A program made the translations under genes and the position numbers. The notes under the pieces were generated by a model, which had not been told where the DNA came from, made no database searches, and saw only the letters and a program-made list of their open reading frames with translations. DNA of 7,157 nt. Origin: an uncultured Gammaproteobacteria bacterium. GTDB taxonomy: Bacteria; Pseudomonadota; Gammaproteobacteria; SZUA-140. This document shows, piece after piece, positions 1-5,071 of this stretch. The stretch lies in NCBI GenBank assembly GCA_945788675.1, contig CALZMY010000271.1, positions 1-7,157 on the forward strand, in the 5' to 3' direction. The first letter of the stretch is position 1. Each line of letters starts with the position of its first letter.

Positions 1-1
1 A

Positions 2-127
2 GAAATGGATGCGGGAAGTGTATTTTTGGCTTGCGAATATCAGGCAGATATTTTCCTGGATGATGAGTCCAGTCGCGCAATGGCAACATGGTCGTTAAAT
101 ATGGGTTTTTCAGGGTCGACTAAATAG
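2..127 (+). pseudogene. 3' end of an unidentified ORF, possibly a truncated PIN-like (DUF3368-type) nuclease toxin
   Basis: This frame is open from the left edge to a TAG at 125-127 and gives 41 residues, so the start lies outside the window. The visible part contains A-D-I-F-L-D-D-E-S-S-R-A-M-A, followed by N-M-G-F-S-G-S. That resembles the end of the conserved core of PIN-domain proteins of the DUF3368 group (pattern ADxxLLDDxxARxxAxxLGLxVxGT), which are usually VapC-like toxin ribonucleases. If the match is right, the protein lacks the helical C-terminal stretch, roughly 40-50 residues, that normally follows the GT. It also seems to lack a few residues around the upstream acidic position: DAGS followed directly by VFLA, where the family usually has DAGE plus a short spacer. 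The stop lies 10 bp before the 3' end of the tRNA-Pro gene. I infer a decayed or truncated gene, but the match is from memory and short. A plain hypothetical protein is the main alternative. Confidence 0.35.
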
Positions 128-137
128 ATTGTAGTGC

Positions 138-214
<77 letters not shown>

Positions 215-220
215 ATGTAG

Positions 221-232
221 GTTTAGCTAAAC
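221..232. repeat. 12-bp perfect palindrome upstream of tRNA-Pro
   Basis: The sequence GTTTAGCTAAAC is its own reverse complement. It sits 7 bp upstream of the mature 5' end of the tRNA, where a -10 element or a processing determinant would fall. It is too short to call an operator with confidence and may be chance. Confidence 0.3.
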
Positions 233-237
233 GTGAA

Positions 238-271
238 GATTGCCGCGTCGCTTTGCTCCTCGCAATGACAG
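238..271. repeat. Hairpin-forming intergenic repeat containing CATTGCGAGGAGC (reverse orientation)
   Basis: On the minus strand the element reads TGTCATTGCGAGGAGC, then AAAGCGACGCGGCAATC. The outer ATTGC/GCAAT arms (239-243 and 262-266) can pair. I recognise the CATTGCGAGGAGC...GCGAC...GCAAT string as an interspersed palindromic repeat found in intergenic DNA of many unrelated bacterial genomes. That recognition is from memory, and only one copy lies in this window. It follows the 3' end of ispB and may act as a transcript-end structure or be a passive repeat. Confidence 0.5.
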
Positions 272-283
272 CTTTGTGGGTAC

Positions 284-1291
284 TTAATATGAACGATTTA
301 CCGAATATTCTGCCAGTGTATACATGGCATCACGATAGGGGGATGCTGGCAGGTTGCTGATTGCTTCGGCTGCTTTTTCGGCCTCAATACGCGCTGCGTT
401 GGCAGTGTAGGTGAGTGCGCCGTTGGAGTGGATCGTCTCGATTACAGCATCGATGTTGTCGCGCCCACCATTCTCAATGGCATGGCGGATCACCGCTGCC
501 TCGGCTGGGCTGCCGTGACGCATCGCATAAATAAGTGGCAGGGTTGGTTTGCCTTCAGCAAGATCATCGCCGATGTTCTTGCCCATCTCTTCAGAGGTGG
601 CGCTGTAATCTAAAACGTCATCAATCAATTGAAACGCGGTGCCGAGATACATGCCGTAGTCTGCCATCGCCTTTTCGGTGATGACATCACTGCCGCCGAT
701 GACAGCGCCCAATTGGCAGGCCGCTTCAAAGAGCTTGGCGGTTTTAAAATGGATCACTTCCATATAGCGTTCTTCGGTAGTGCTGGCATCACCGCAGTTG
801 AGTAGCTGCAACACTTCGCCTTCGGCGATCACGTTGGTCGCCGTCGACATAATTTCCATCACTCGCATGTTACCGACTTCGACCATCATCTGGAATGCAC
901 GTGAATAGAGGAAGTCTCCCACCAGCACGCTGGCTTCGTTACCCCACACCGCATTAGCGGTCTCCTTGCCACGGCGCATATCGGAGGCGTCGACGACATC
1001 ATCGTGCAGCAGTGTGGCGGTGTGGATGAACTCGATAATCGCAGCGAGATCGACATGCTGTGTGCCGTGGTAGTTCAGTGCGCGTGCGCTCAGCAGTACC
1101 AGCAACGGACGTAAACGCTTGCCACCGCTGTTGACGATGTAATGGCTCATCTGATTGATCAGTGCTACTTTGGAGCTGAGGCGGCTATGGATCAGCTGAT
1201 TGACCGCTCCCATGTCGTCACTGGAGAGCGCACGAATGGCGTCGATATTATTGATTTCATCTGATTTTTTGAGTGGTAAATTCACAGCCAT
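284..1291 (-). CDS. ispB: All-trans polyprenyl (octaprenyl-type) diphosphate synthase
   Basis: This cytoplasmic trans-prenyltransferase extends farnesyl diphosphate with isopentenyl diphosphate units to build the side chain of ubiquinone and/or menaquinone. The 335-residue product aligns along its length with E. coli IspB (323 aa). GGKRLRP is at residues 56-62. The first aspartate-rich motif is DDVVD at 97-101, followed by DMRRG. K183-T184 follows, and the second aspartate motif is DDVLD at 224-228, preceded by GTAFQLI and followed by GKNIGDDLAEGKPTLP. All expected Mg2+/diphosphate ligands are present, so it should be active. Chain length (C40 or another) cannot be read reliably from the sequence. 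The ATG gives a slightly longer N-terminus than E. coli, with a weak AAGAAG-like ribosome site about 3 bp upstream. The next ATG, at residue 27, would cut into conserved sequence. The gene diverges from rplU and is followed on its own strand by tRNA-Pro. Confidence 0.96.
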   Translation of the reverse strand: MAVNLPLKKSDEINNIDAIRALSSDDMGAVNQLIHSRLSSKVALINQMSHYIVNSGGKRLRPLLVLLSARALNYHGTQHVDLAAIIEFIHTATLLHDDVVDASDMRRGKETANAVWGNEASVLVGDFLYSRAFQMMVEVGNMRVMEIMSTATNVIAEGEVLQLLNCGDASTTEERYMEVIHFKTAKLFEAACQLGAVIGGSDVITEKAMADYGMYLGTAFQLIDDVLDYSATSEEMGKNIGDDLAEGKPTLPLIYAMRHGSPAEAAVIRHAIENGGRDNIDAVIETIHSNGALTYTANAARIEAEKAAEAISNLPASPYRDAMYTLAEYSVNRSY

Positions 1292-1320
1292 CTGCTTCTT
1301 TAATTAGTAGACCGATGTTT

Positions 1321-1332
1321 GATTCTAGAATC
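1321..1332. promoter_or_regulatory. Palindrome over the ispB -10 box, possible operator
   Basis: GATTCTAGAATC is a perfect 12-bp palindrome covering the predicted ispB -10 hexamer. A repressor bound here would block ispB transcription, but a TAGAAT-type -10 box readily creates such symmetry by chance. No known operator is recognised. Confidence 0.25.
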
Positions 1333-1350
1333 CTGATCTGTTTGTGGCAA
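1322..1350 (-). promoter_or_regulatory. Predicted sigma70 promoter of ispB
   Basis: On the minus strand, TTGCCA (1350-1345) and TAGAAT (1327-1322) are separated by exactly 17 bp. Each hexamer matches consensus at 5 of 6 positions. Transcription would start near 1315, leaving a leader of about 25 nt before the ispB ATG. The -10 box lies inside a perfect 12-bp palindrome at 1321-1332. Confidence 0.7.
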
Positions 1351-1402
1351 GTGCTTATATGATTGGCAGGTATTTAAGGGTATTAATTAGACGTAATCTT
1401 AT

Positions 1403-1431
1403 TTGACCTGTGGTAGTGATGTCGGTAAAAT
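1403..1431 (+). promoter_or_regulatory. Predicted sigma70 promoter of rplU-rpmA, with GC-rich discriminator
   Basis: TTGACC (1403-1408) and TAAAAT (1426-1431) are spaced by 17 bp, and each matches consensus at 5 of 6 positions. Transcription should start near 1438, giving a leader of about 80 nt before rplU. The bases just after the -10 box are TGCCCGGC. A GC-rich discriminator like this is typical of ribosomal promoters inhibited by ppGpp/DksA. Stringent control is therefore an inference from promoter shape. Confidence 0.75.
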
Positions 1432-1518
1432 TGCCCGGCTTTGATAAATGAACATTTTTAGGCCAGTTTGGCTAGTTTTATAAGTTGAATTGGTTTTCAC
1501 GGATTTCTGGGGTGAAGT

Positions 1519-1833
1519 ATGTACGCGGTAATCAAGACCGGTGGTAAGCAGTATCGAGTGACTGAAGGCGAGACACTCAAAGTAGAAAAAATCGCCGCCG
1601 AGGAAGGTGGCGCGATTGATTTTGATGAGGTTTTGCTGGTTACCGACGGTGACAATGTAAAAATTGGCGCGCCTTTTGTGGCGGGCGGCAAGGTTAGTGC
1701 GACGGTAAAATCCCACGGGCGTGGTGAGAAGATCAAGATCGTTAAATTCCGTCGCCGTAAGCACTCGCGTTCACAGATGGGGCATCGTCAGTCTTATACT
1801 GAAGTGCAGATCACCGGTATTGCAGCAGATTAA
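1519..1833 (+). CDS. rplU: 50S ribosomal protein bL21
   Basis: bL21 is a 23S rRNA-binding protein of the large subunit. The 104 residues match the usual family length (103 in E. coli). The start MYAVIKTGGKQYRV and the basic loop KIVKFRRRKHSRSQMGHRQ (about residues 73-91) are diagnostic, and the C-terminus ends with the conserved YTEVQITGI. A good Shine-Dalgarno sequence, GGGGTGA (1509-1515), lies 3 bp before the ATG. It heads the rplU-rpmA transcript, with the stop 18 bp before rpmA. Nothing is missing or odd. Confidence 0.99.
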   Translation: MYAVIKTGGKQYRVTEGETLKVEKIAAEEGGAIDFDEVLLVTDGDNVKIGAPFVAGGKVSATVKSHGRGEKIKIVKFRRRKHSRSQMGHRQSYTEVQITGIAAD

Positions 1834-1851
1834 TCAAGAGGTTATTGAAAG

Positions 1852-2109
1852 ATGGCACATAAGAAAGCAGGCGGTAGTACCCGCAATGGTCGCGATTCAG
1901 AGTCGAAACGACTTGGTGTGAAGCGTTTTGGCGGTGAAAGTGTTGCCGCTGGTAATATTATTGTACGTCAGCGTGGTACCCACTTTCATCCTGGCGTGAA
2001 TATGGGTTGTGGCCGTGATCACACGCTGTTTGCCAAGGTAGACGGTGAAGTGTTATTTGAAAAGAAGGGTCCGAAGCAGCGCACATATGTCAGCATCGTG
2101 ACTGCCTGA
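1852..2109 (+). CDS. rpmA: 50S ribosomal protein bL27
   Basis: bL27 sits near the peptidyl-transferase centre of the 50S subunit, where its N-terminal tail reaches toward the P-site tRNA. The 85-residue product begins directly with AHKKAGGSTRNGRDSESKRLG, with no N-terminal extension. It therefore needs no cleavage of the kind Firmicutes bL27 undergoes. The conserved GNIIVRQRGTHFHPG and the end FEKKGPKQRTYVSI are intact. The ribosome site is AAGAGG (1836-1841), about 10 bp before the ATG and so slightly distant. A strong terminator 28 bp downstream suggests that most rplU-rpmA transcripts stop here. Confidence 0.99.
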   Translation: MAHKKAGGSTRNGRDSESKRLGVKRFGGESVAAGNIIVRQRGTHFHPGVNMGCGRDHTLFAKVDGEVLFEKKGPKQRTYVSIVTA

Positions 2110-2131
2110 GCGGTTTCACAGCAGATGTATG

Positions 2132-2165
2132 AAAAGGCCCCGTCCAGTCGACGGGGTTTTTTTTT
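2132..2165 (+). terminator. Intrinsic terminator after rpmA
   Basis: A 7-bp perfect GC-rich stem (CCCCGTC at 2138-2144 with GACGGGG at 2150-2156) has a 5-nt loop and is followed directly by nine T residues (2157-2165). This is a textbook rho-independent terminator. It separates the ribosomal-protein pair from obgE, so obgE needs either read-through or its own promoter. Confidence 0.93.
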
Positions 2166-2191
2166 ATAACAGCAGGGAAAAGAGATAACGG

Positions 2192-2270
2192 CAGGGTAAA
2201 GCGTAAAGATACAAGGGGAAAGGATTTGATGTGTAACCTCTTGTATCTTTACGCTTTACCCTTTGCCCTG
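2192..2270. repeat. Long inverted repeat made of 7-bp units, upstream of obgE
   Basis: The arms 2194-2215 and 2240-2261 are perfect 22-bp inverted copies. A G-U pair and two G-C pairs extend the RNA stem to 25 bp (2194-2218 with 2237-2261) around an 18-nt loop. Both arms consist of heptads. From its outer end the left arm reads CAG, GGTAAAG, CGTAAAG, ATACAAG, GGG. On the opposite strand the right arm reads CAG, GGCAAAG, GGTAAAG, CGTAAAG, ATACAAG, AGG. The right arm therefore has one extra heptad, which suggests gain or loss of a unit. Similar CTTTACG/CTTTACC heptads are, as I recall, scattered in intergenic DNA of some gammaproteobacteria. It has no T tract, so it is not a standard terminator. 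It ends 16 bp before the obgE start. Confidence 0.9.
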
Positions 2271-2277
2271 ATTTATT

Positions 2278-3381
2278 ATGAAATTCGTCGATGAAGCCAC
2301 AATTATGATTCAGGCCGGAAACGGTGGCAACGGCTGCGTCGGTTTCCGGCGTGAGAAATATATCCCCTTTGGCGGGCCGGATGGCGGCGATGGTGGTGAT
2401 GGTGGCAGCGTCTTTCTGGTGGGTGACGTCAATCTGAATACACTGGTCGATTTTCGCCACAAACGCTCCTATCGTGCTGAAAATGGACAGAAGGGGCAGG
2501 GGGCTAACTGTACCGGTAAGGGTGGTGATGACTGCTTCATCCGTGTGCCGCTCGGCACCATCGTCAGGGATGATGAGACCGACGAGGTGATTGGCGAGGT
2601 GCTGCGTCATGAGCAGCGCTTGCTGGTGGCGCAAGGTGGTTTTCACGGTATCGGCAATGCCCGCTTCAAGAGCAGCACCAACCGTGCACCGCGCCAGGCA
2701 ACGCCGGGTTCGCCCGGTGAAGGGCGCAGGCTCCATATGGAGCTGAAGGTGCTGGCGGATGTTGGCTTGTTGGGGATGCCAAATGCCGGTAAATCGACCT
2801 TTATTCGCGCTGCTTCTGCCGCGCGGCCAAAAGTTGCAGATTACCCATTTACTACGCTTCACCCTAATCTTGGTGTTGTCTGTGTCTCTGACCACCGTAG
2901 TTTCGTTATCGCGGATGTGCCAGGGGTGATTGAGGGTGCGGCGGATGGCGCTGGGCTCGGTGTCCAGTTTTTGAAACATCTGTCCCGCACGCGGGTATTA
3001 TTGCATATGGTCGATGTTGCACCGTACGATCCGTCGATTGATCCGGTTGAAGAGGTGCGGACAATCACACAGGAGCTGCACCAGTTTAGTGATGAGCTGG
3101 GTAAACAGCCGCGCTGGTTGGTGCTCAATAAGCTTGATCTGGTGCCTGAGGACCTACAGGATGAGCTTTGTGCGGATCTAGTTAAGCGGCTTGACTGGAA
3201 AGGGCCGATTTATCGAGTCTCCGCACTGGATGAGACAGGTGTCAGGCCACTGCTGAACGATATTATGGAGTATCTGGATGAGACAGCTCGCCTTGAAAAA
3301 GAGGCTGCTGAACTTGAATCGGGAGCAGCGTTCCAGGTGGCGGCTGGCGAGGGCGACGTAGCAGGTGGTTCTGCGGAATAA
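2278..3381 (+). CDS. obgE: Obg-family GTPase (ObgE/CgtA)
   Basis: ObgE is an essential GTPase that binds the 50S subunit and acts in its late assembly, with links to ppGpp and the stringent response. The glycine-rich Obg fold occupies residues 1 to about 158 (MKFVDEATI..., GGPDGGDGGDGG, CTGKGGDD). The G domain follows, with P-loop GMPNAGKST at 166-174, switch region DYPFTTLHP, DVPG at 213-216, NKLD at 284-287 and SAL at 315-317. All nucleotide-binding motifs are intact. The C-terminal tail is short and only mildly acidic, unlike the long acidic tail of E. coli ObgE (390 aa against 367 here). The start is fixed by the invariant MKFVD, yet no Shine-Dalgarno sequence is visible in CTGATTTATT before the ATG. 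No clear promoter was found between the rpmA terminator and the gene. proB follows after 7 bp and is probably cotranscribed. Confidence 0.98.
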   Translation: MKFVDEATIMIQAGNGGNGCVGFRREKYIPFGGPDGGDGGDGGSVFLVGDVNLNTLVDFRHKRSYRAENGQKGQGANCTGKGGDDCFIRVPLGTIVRDDETDEVIGEVLRHEQRLLVAQGGFHGIGNARFKSSTNRAPRQATPGSPGEGRRLHMELKVLADVGLLGMPNAGKSTFIRAASAARPKVADYPFTTLHPNLGVVCVSDHRSFVIADVPGVIEGAADGAGLGVQFLKHLSRTRVLLHMVDVAPYDPSIDPVEEVRTITQELHQFSDELGKQPRWLVLNKLDLVPEDLQDELCADLVKRLDWKGPIYRVSALDETGVRPLLNDIMEYLDETARLEKEAAELESGAAFQVAAGEGDVAGGSAE

Positions 3382-3388
3382 TAGAAAG

Positions 3389-4519
3389 ATGGCAAGAGAG
3401 CAAATCACAGAGGCCCGCCGTTGGGTCGTCAAGGTGGGCAGTTCATTGCTGACCAATGATGGTGCCGGGCTAGATCTCGAGTTGATGGCGTTGTGGGTTG
3501 AGCAGATTCAGCGTTTGCGCACGCGCGGCATCGAGGTAGTGCTGGTCTCTTCTGGCGCGGTCTCGGAAGGGATGAAGCGGCTGGGCTGGCAACAGCGCCC
3601 ACATGCGCTCCACGACCAGCAGGCGGCAGCAGCTGTTGGTCAGATGGGGTTGGTGCAGGCGTATGAGTCCTGTTTCCAGCGGCACGGCCTGCACACCGCA
3701 CAGATCCTGTTGACGCATGATGACCTTGCCGATCGCCAGCGCTACCTGAATGCGCGCAGTACGTTACGTACGCTGCTGAAGCTTGGTGTGATTCCAATTG
3801 TGAATGAAAACGACACGGTGGCGGTTGAAGAGATCCGTTTTGGGGATAACGACACGCTGGCAGGGCTTGTCACTAATCTGATCGAAGCAGAGCTGTTGGT
3901 GATGCTGACAGATCAGGTGGGGATGTATGACTGTGATCCGCGTGGCAATGCCAGTGCGCGCTTTATTCATGAGGCGCAGGCGGGTGACCCACAGCTGGAG
4001 ATGATGGCGGCCGGGGGTGGCAGTGGGCGACTTGGGCGTGGTGGCATGTTGACCAAGGTGCGGGCGGCTGAGCGCGCGGCGCGATCCGGGGCGTTGTCGG
4101 TGATTGCGTCCGGGCGTGAGCCGGATGTATTGGCGCAAATCGCCGATGGCAAACAGCTGGGAACGATGATTGTGCCTGCGCAGGCACCGCTGGTGGCGCG
4201 TAAGCAGTGGCTGGCGAGTCAGCTCAAGCTGAGTGGCAAGTTGGTGCTTGATGATGGTGCGGTGAGGGTATTGCAGGCGGCGGGCAGTAGTCTGCTGGCG
4301 GTGGGGGTTTTGTCGGTGGAAGGTGGCTTCCATCGTGGTGATGTTGTTGCTTGTGTCGATGCGCAGGGGGGCGAGGTCGCGCGTGGGCTGGTCAACTACA
4401 GTGCCGATGAGGCGCGTAAGATTCAAGGGCGACCGAGTGAAAATATCGAGGCGCTACTGGGTTATGTTGATGAGGCGGAGCTGATTCATCGCGACAATCT
4501 GGTGCTGACCGGTGGTTAG
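3389..4519 (+). CDS. proB: Glutamate 5-kinase with C-terminal PUA domain
   Basis: ProB phosphorylates L-glutamate to glutamyl 5-phosphate, the first and feedback-regulated step of proline synthesis, and works with ProA. The amino-acid-kinase domain covers about residues 10-260: VVKVGSS at 13-19 with K15, SSG at 54-56, NEND at 139-142, GDNDT at 152-156, then LLTDQVGMYDCDPR and GRLGRGGMLTKVRAAERA. A PUA domain follows at about 275-355, giving the long two-domain form typical of proteobacteria (376 aa against 367 in E. coli). I chose ATG 3389, 7 bp after the obgE stop, because ARRWVVKVGSS then sits at the normal distance from the N-terminus. A GTG at 3365 would overlap obgE and add eight unconserved residues. 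The ribosome site is weak (AGAAAG), so translation may be coupled to obgE. proA is not in the window. Confidence 0.97.
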   Translation: MAREQITEARRWVVKVGSSLLTNDGAGLDLELMALWVEQIQRLRTRGIEVVLVSSGAVSEGMKRLGWQQRPHALHDQQAAAAVGQMGLVQAYESCFQRHGLHTAQILLTHDDLADRQRYLNARSTLRTLLKLGVIPIVNENDTVAVEEIRFGDNDTLAGLVTNLIEAELLVMLTDQVGMYDCDPRGNASARFIHEAQAGDPQLEMMAAGGGSGRLGRGGMLTKVRAAERAARSGALSVIASGREPDVLAQIADGKQLGTMIVPAQAPLVARKQWLASQLKLSGKLVLDDGAVRVLQAAGSSLLAVGVLSVEGGFHRGDVVACVDAQGGEVARGLVNYSADEARKIQGRPSENIEALLGYVDEAELIHRDNLVLTGG

Positions 4520-4546
4520 CTTGCTTTATCCAGACTAATGGGCAAT

Positions 4547-4580
4547 AAAAAAGCCGCTGCCTTTCGGTAGCGGCTTTTTT
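4547..4580. terminator. Bidirectional intrinsic terminator between proB and rpsT
   Basis: A 15-bp stem with a single G-T pair (4547-4561 with 4566-4580) encloses a 4-nt loop, TTTC. It has AAAAAA at the outer left and TTTTTT at the outer right. Either strand therefore presents a GC-rich hairpin followed by a U tract. It can end both the obgE-proB transcript and the convergent rpsT transcript, 27 bp after proB and 19 bp after rpsT. Confidence 0.94.
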
Positions 4581-4599
4581 GTCATCTTGTCGACAGGCG

Positions 4600-4860
4600 T
4601 TACATCGCGCGGATGTGCTTGTTCATGCGGCTCTTATGGCGTGCTGCCTTGTTCATGTCGATGATGCCTTTGCGGGCCATCACGTCAAGAATTGGCCTGG
4701 CTACCTTGAATGCTTCTTCTGCCTGGGCTTTATCACCCGCCTCAATCGCGCTAACTACCTTTTTGGTCGCGGTGCGCATTTCAGAGCGCATGCTGCTGTT
4801 ATGAGCGCGACTCTTTTCGGCTTGCTTTGCGCGCTTTTTGGCTTGTGCTGAATTGGCCAA
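4600..4860 (-). CDS. rpsT: 30S ribosomal protein bS20
   Basis: bS20 binds 16S rRNA early in 30S assembly. The 86-residue product (87 in E. coli) has the expected lysine/arginine-rich helical sequence: ANSAQAKKRAKQAEKSRAHN at the N-terminus, MRTATKKV in the middle and a C-terminal MNKAARHKSRMNKHI. The start codon is TTG, with a clear AGGAG at 4872-4868 on the minus strand, 7 bp upstream. E. coli rpsT also starts with UUG, and there the codon takes part in translational autoregulation by S20. Retention of the same rare start here suggests a similar control. It is a single-gene transcript, divergent from murJ and convergent with proB. Confidence 0.98.
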   Translation of the reverse strand: MANSAQAKKRAKQAEKSRAHNSSMRSEMRTATKKVVSAIEAGDKAQAEEAFKVARPILDVMARKGIIDMNKAARHKSRMNKHIRAM

Positions 4861-4867
4861 GTTGTTG

Positions 4868-4872
4868 CTCCT
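4868..4872 (-). promoter_or_regulatory. Ribosome binding site that fixes the TTG start of rpsT
   Basis: AGGAG on the minus strand is 7 bp before TTG 4860-4858. There is no ATG or GTG at a suitable distance, and the bS20 homology begins exactly here (ANSAQAKKRAK), so TTG is the start. Confidence 0.85.
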
Positions 4873-4928
4873 GTTTATTTGCCGCAGATTTTCTTATCCG
4901 CCAGCGTCACTATTCGTAAAGGTCGCAT

Positions 4929-4957
4929 ACTATGCTGATTTTTGCGGGCTTTGTCAA
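4929..4957 (-). promoter_or_regulatory. Predicted sigma70 promoter of rpsT
   Basis: On the minus strand a perfect -35 hexamer, TTGACA (4957-4952), is followed after 17 bp by CATAGT (4934-4929, 4 of 6). An alternative -10, TAGTAT (4932-4927), has a 19-bp spacer. Transcription would start around 4922, leaving a leader of about 60 nt that carries the ribosome site. Confidence 0.6.
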
Positions 4958-5071
4958 TCCTTGCAGTCAACATTGGGATTAAGAAATGAGCGCTGGATGA
5001 AATCGCGATGTAAGGGTAAGATCTGGATTTTACAGGACATTTAGAGGGTGCGGTGAGTTTGGACGGGGTAA

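Noticed and set aside
1300..1392. Direct repeat TTAATTAG at about 1300 and 1383 in the ispB-rplU gap
   Set aside because: It is short and AT-rich, and is expected by chance in such a region.
1438..1518. Structured ribosomal-protein leader before rplU
   Set aside because: Only a 4-bp hairpin (GCCA/TGGC) could be seen, which is not enough to claim an autoregulatory leader.
2194..2261. Inverted repeat read as a second terminator for rpmA
   Set aside because: No T tract follows either arm, the stem is AT-rich, and a proper terminator already lies at 2132-2165.
2164..2979. Long open frame of 271 codons on the minus strand
   Set aside because: It lies antisense to obgE and across the inverted repeat. 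The translation has no recognisable family, and obgE on the plus strand is certain.
3365..3388. Upstream GTG start for proB
   Set aside because: It overlaps the end of obgE and adds residues without conservation. ATG 3389 fits the family N-terminus better.
3764..4426. 220-codon open frame on the minus strand
   Set aside because: It is a shadow of proB, with low-complexity R/H/T/Q-rich composition typical of an antisense frame in GC-rich DNA.
4980..5071. murJ promoter candidate with TAAGAT at 5017-5022
   Set aside because: The matching -35 position (TGGATG) agrees at only 3 of 6 bases, so it is not supportable as a call.
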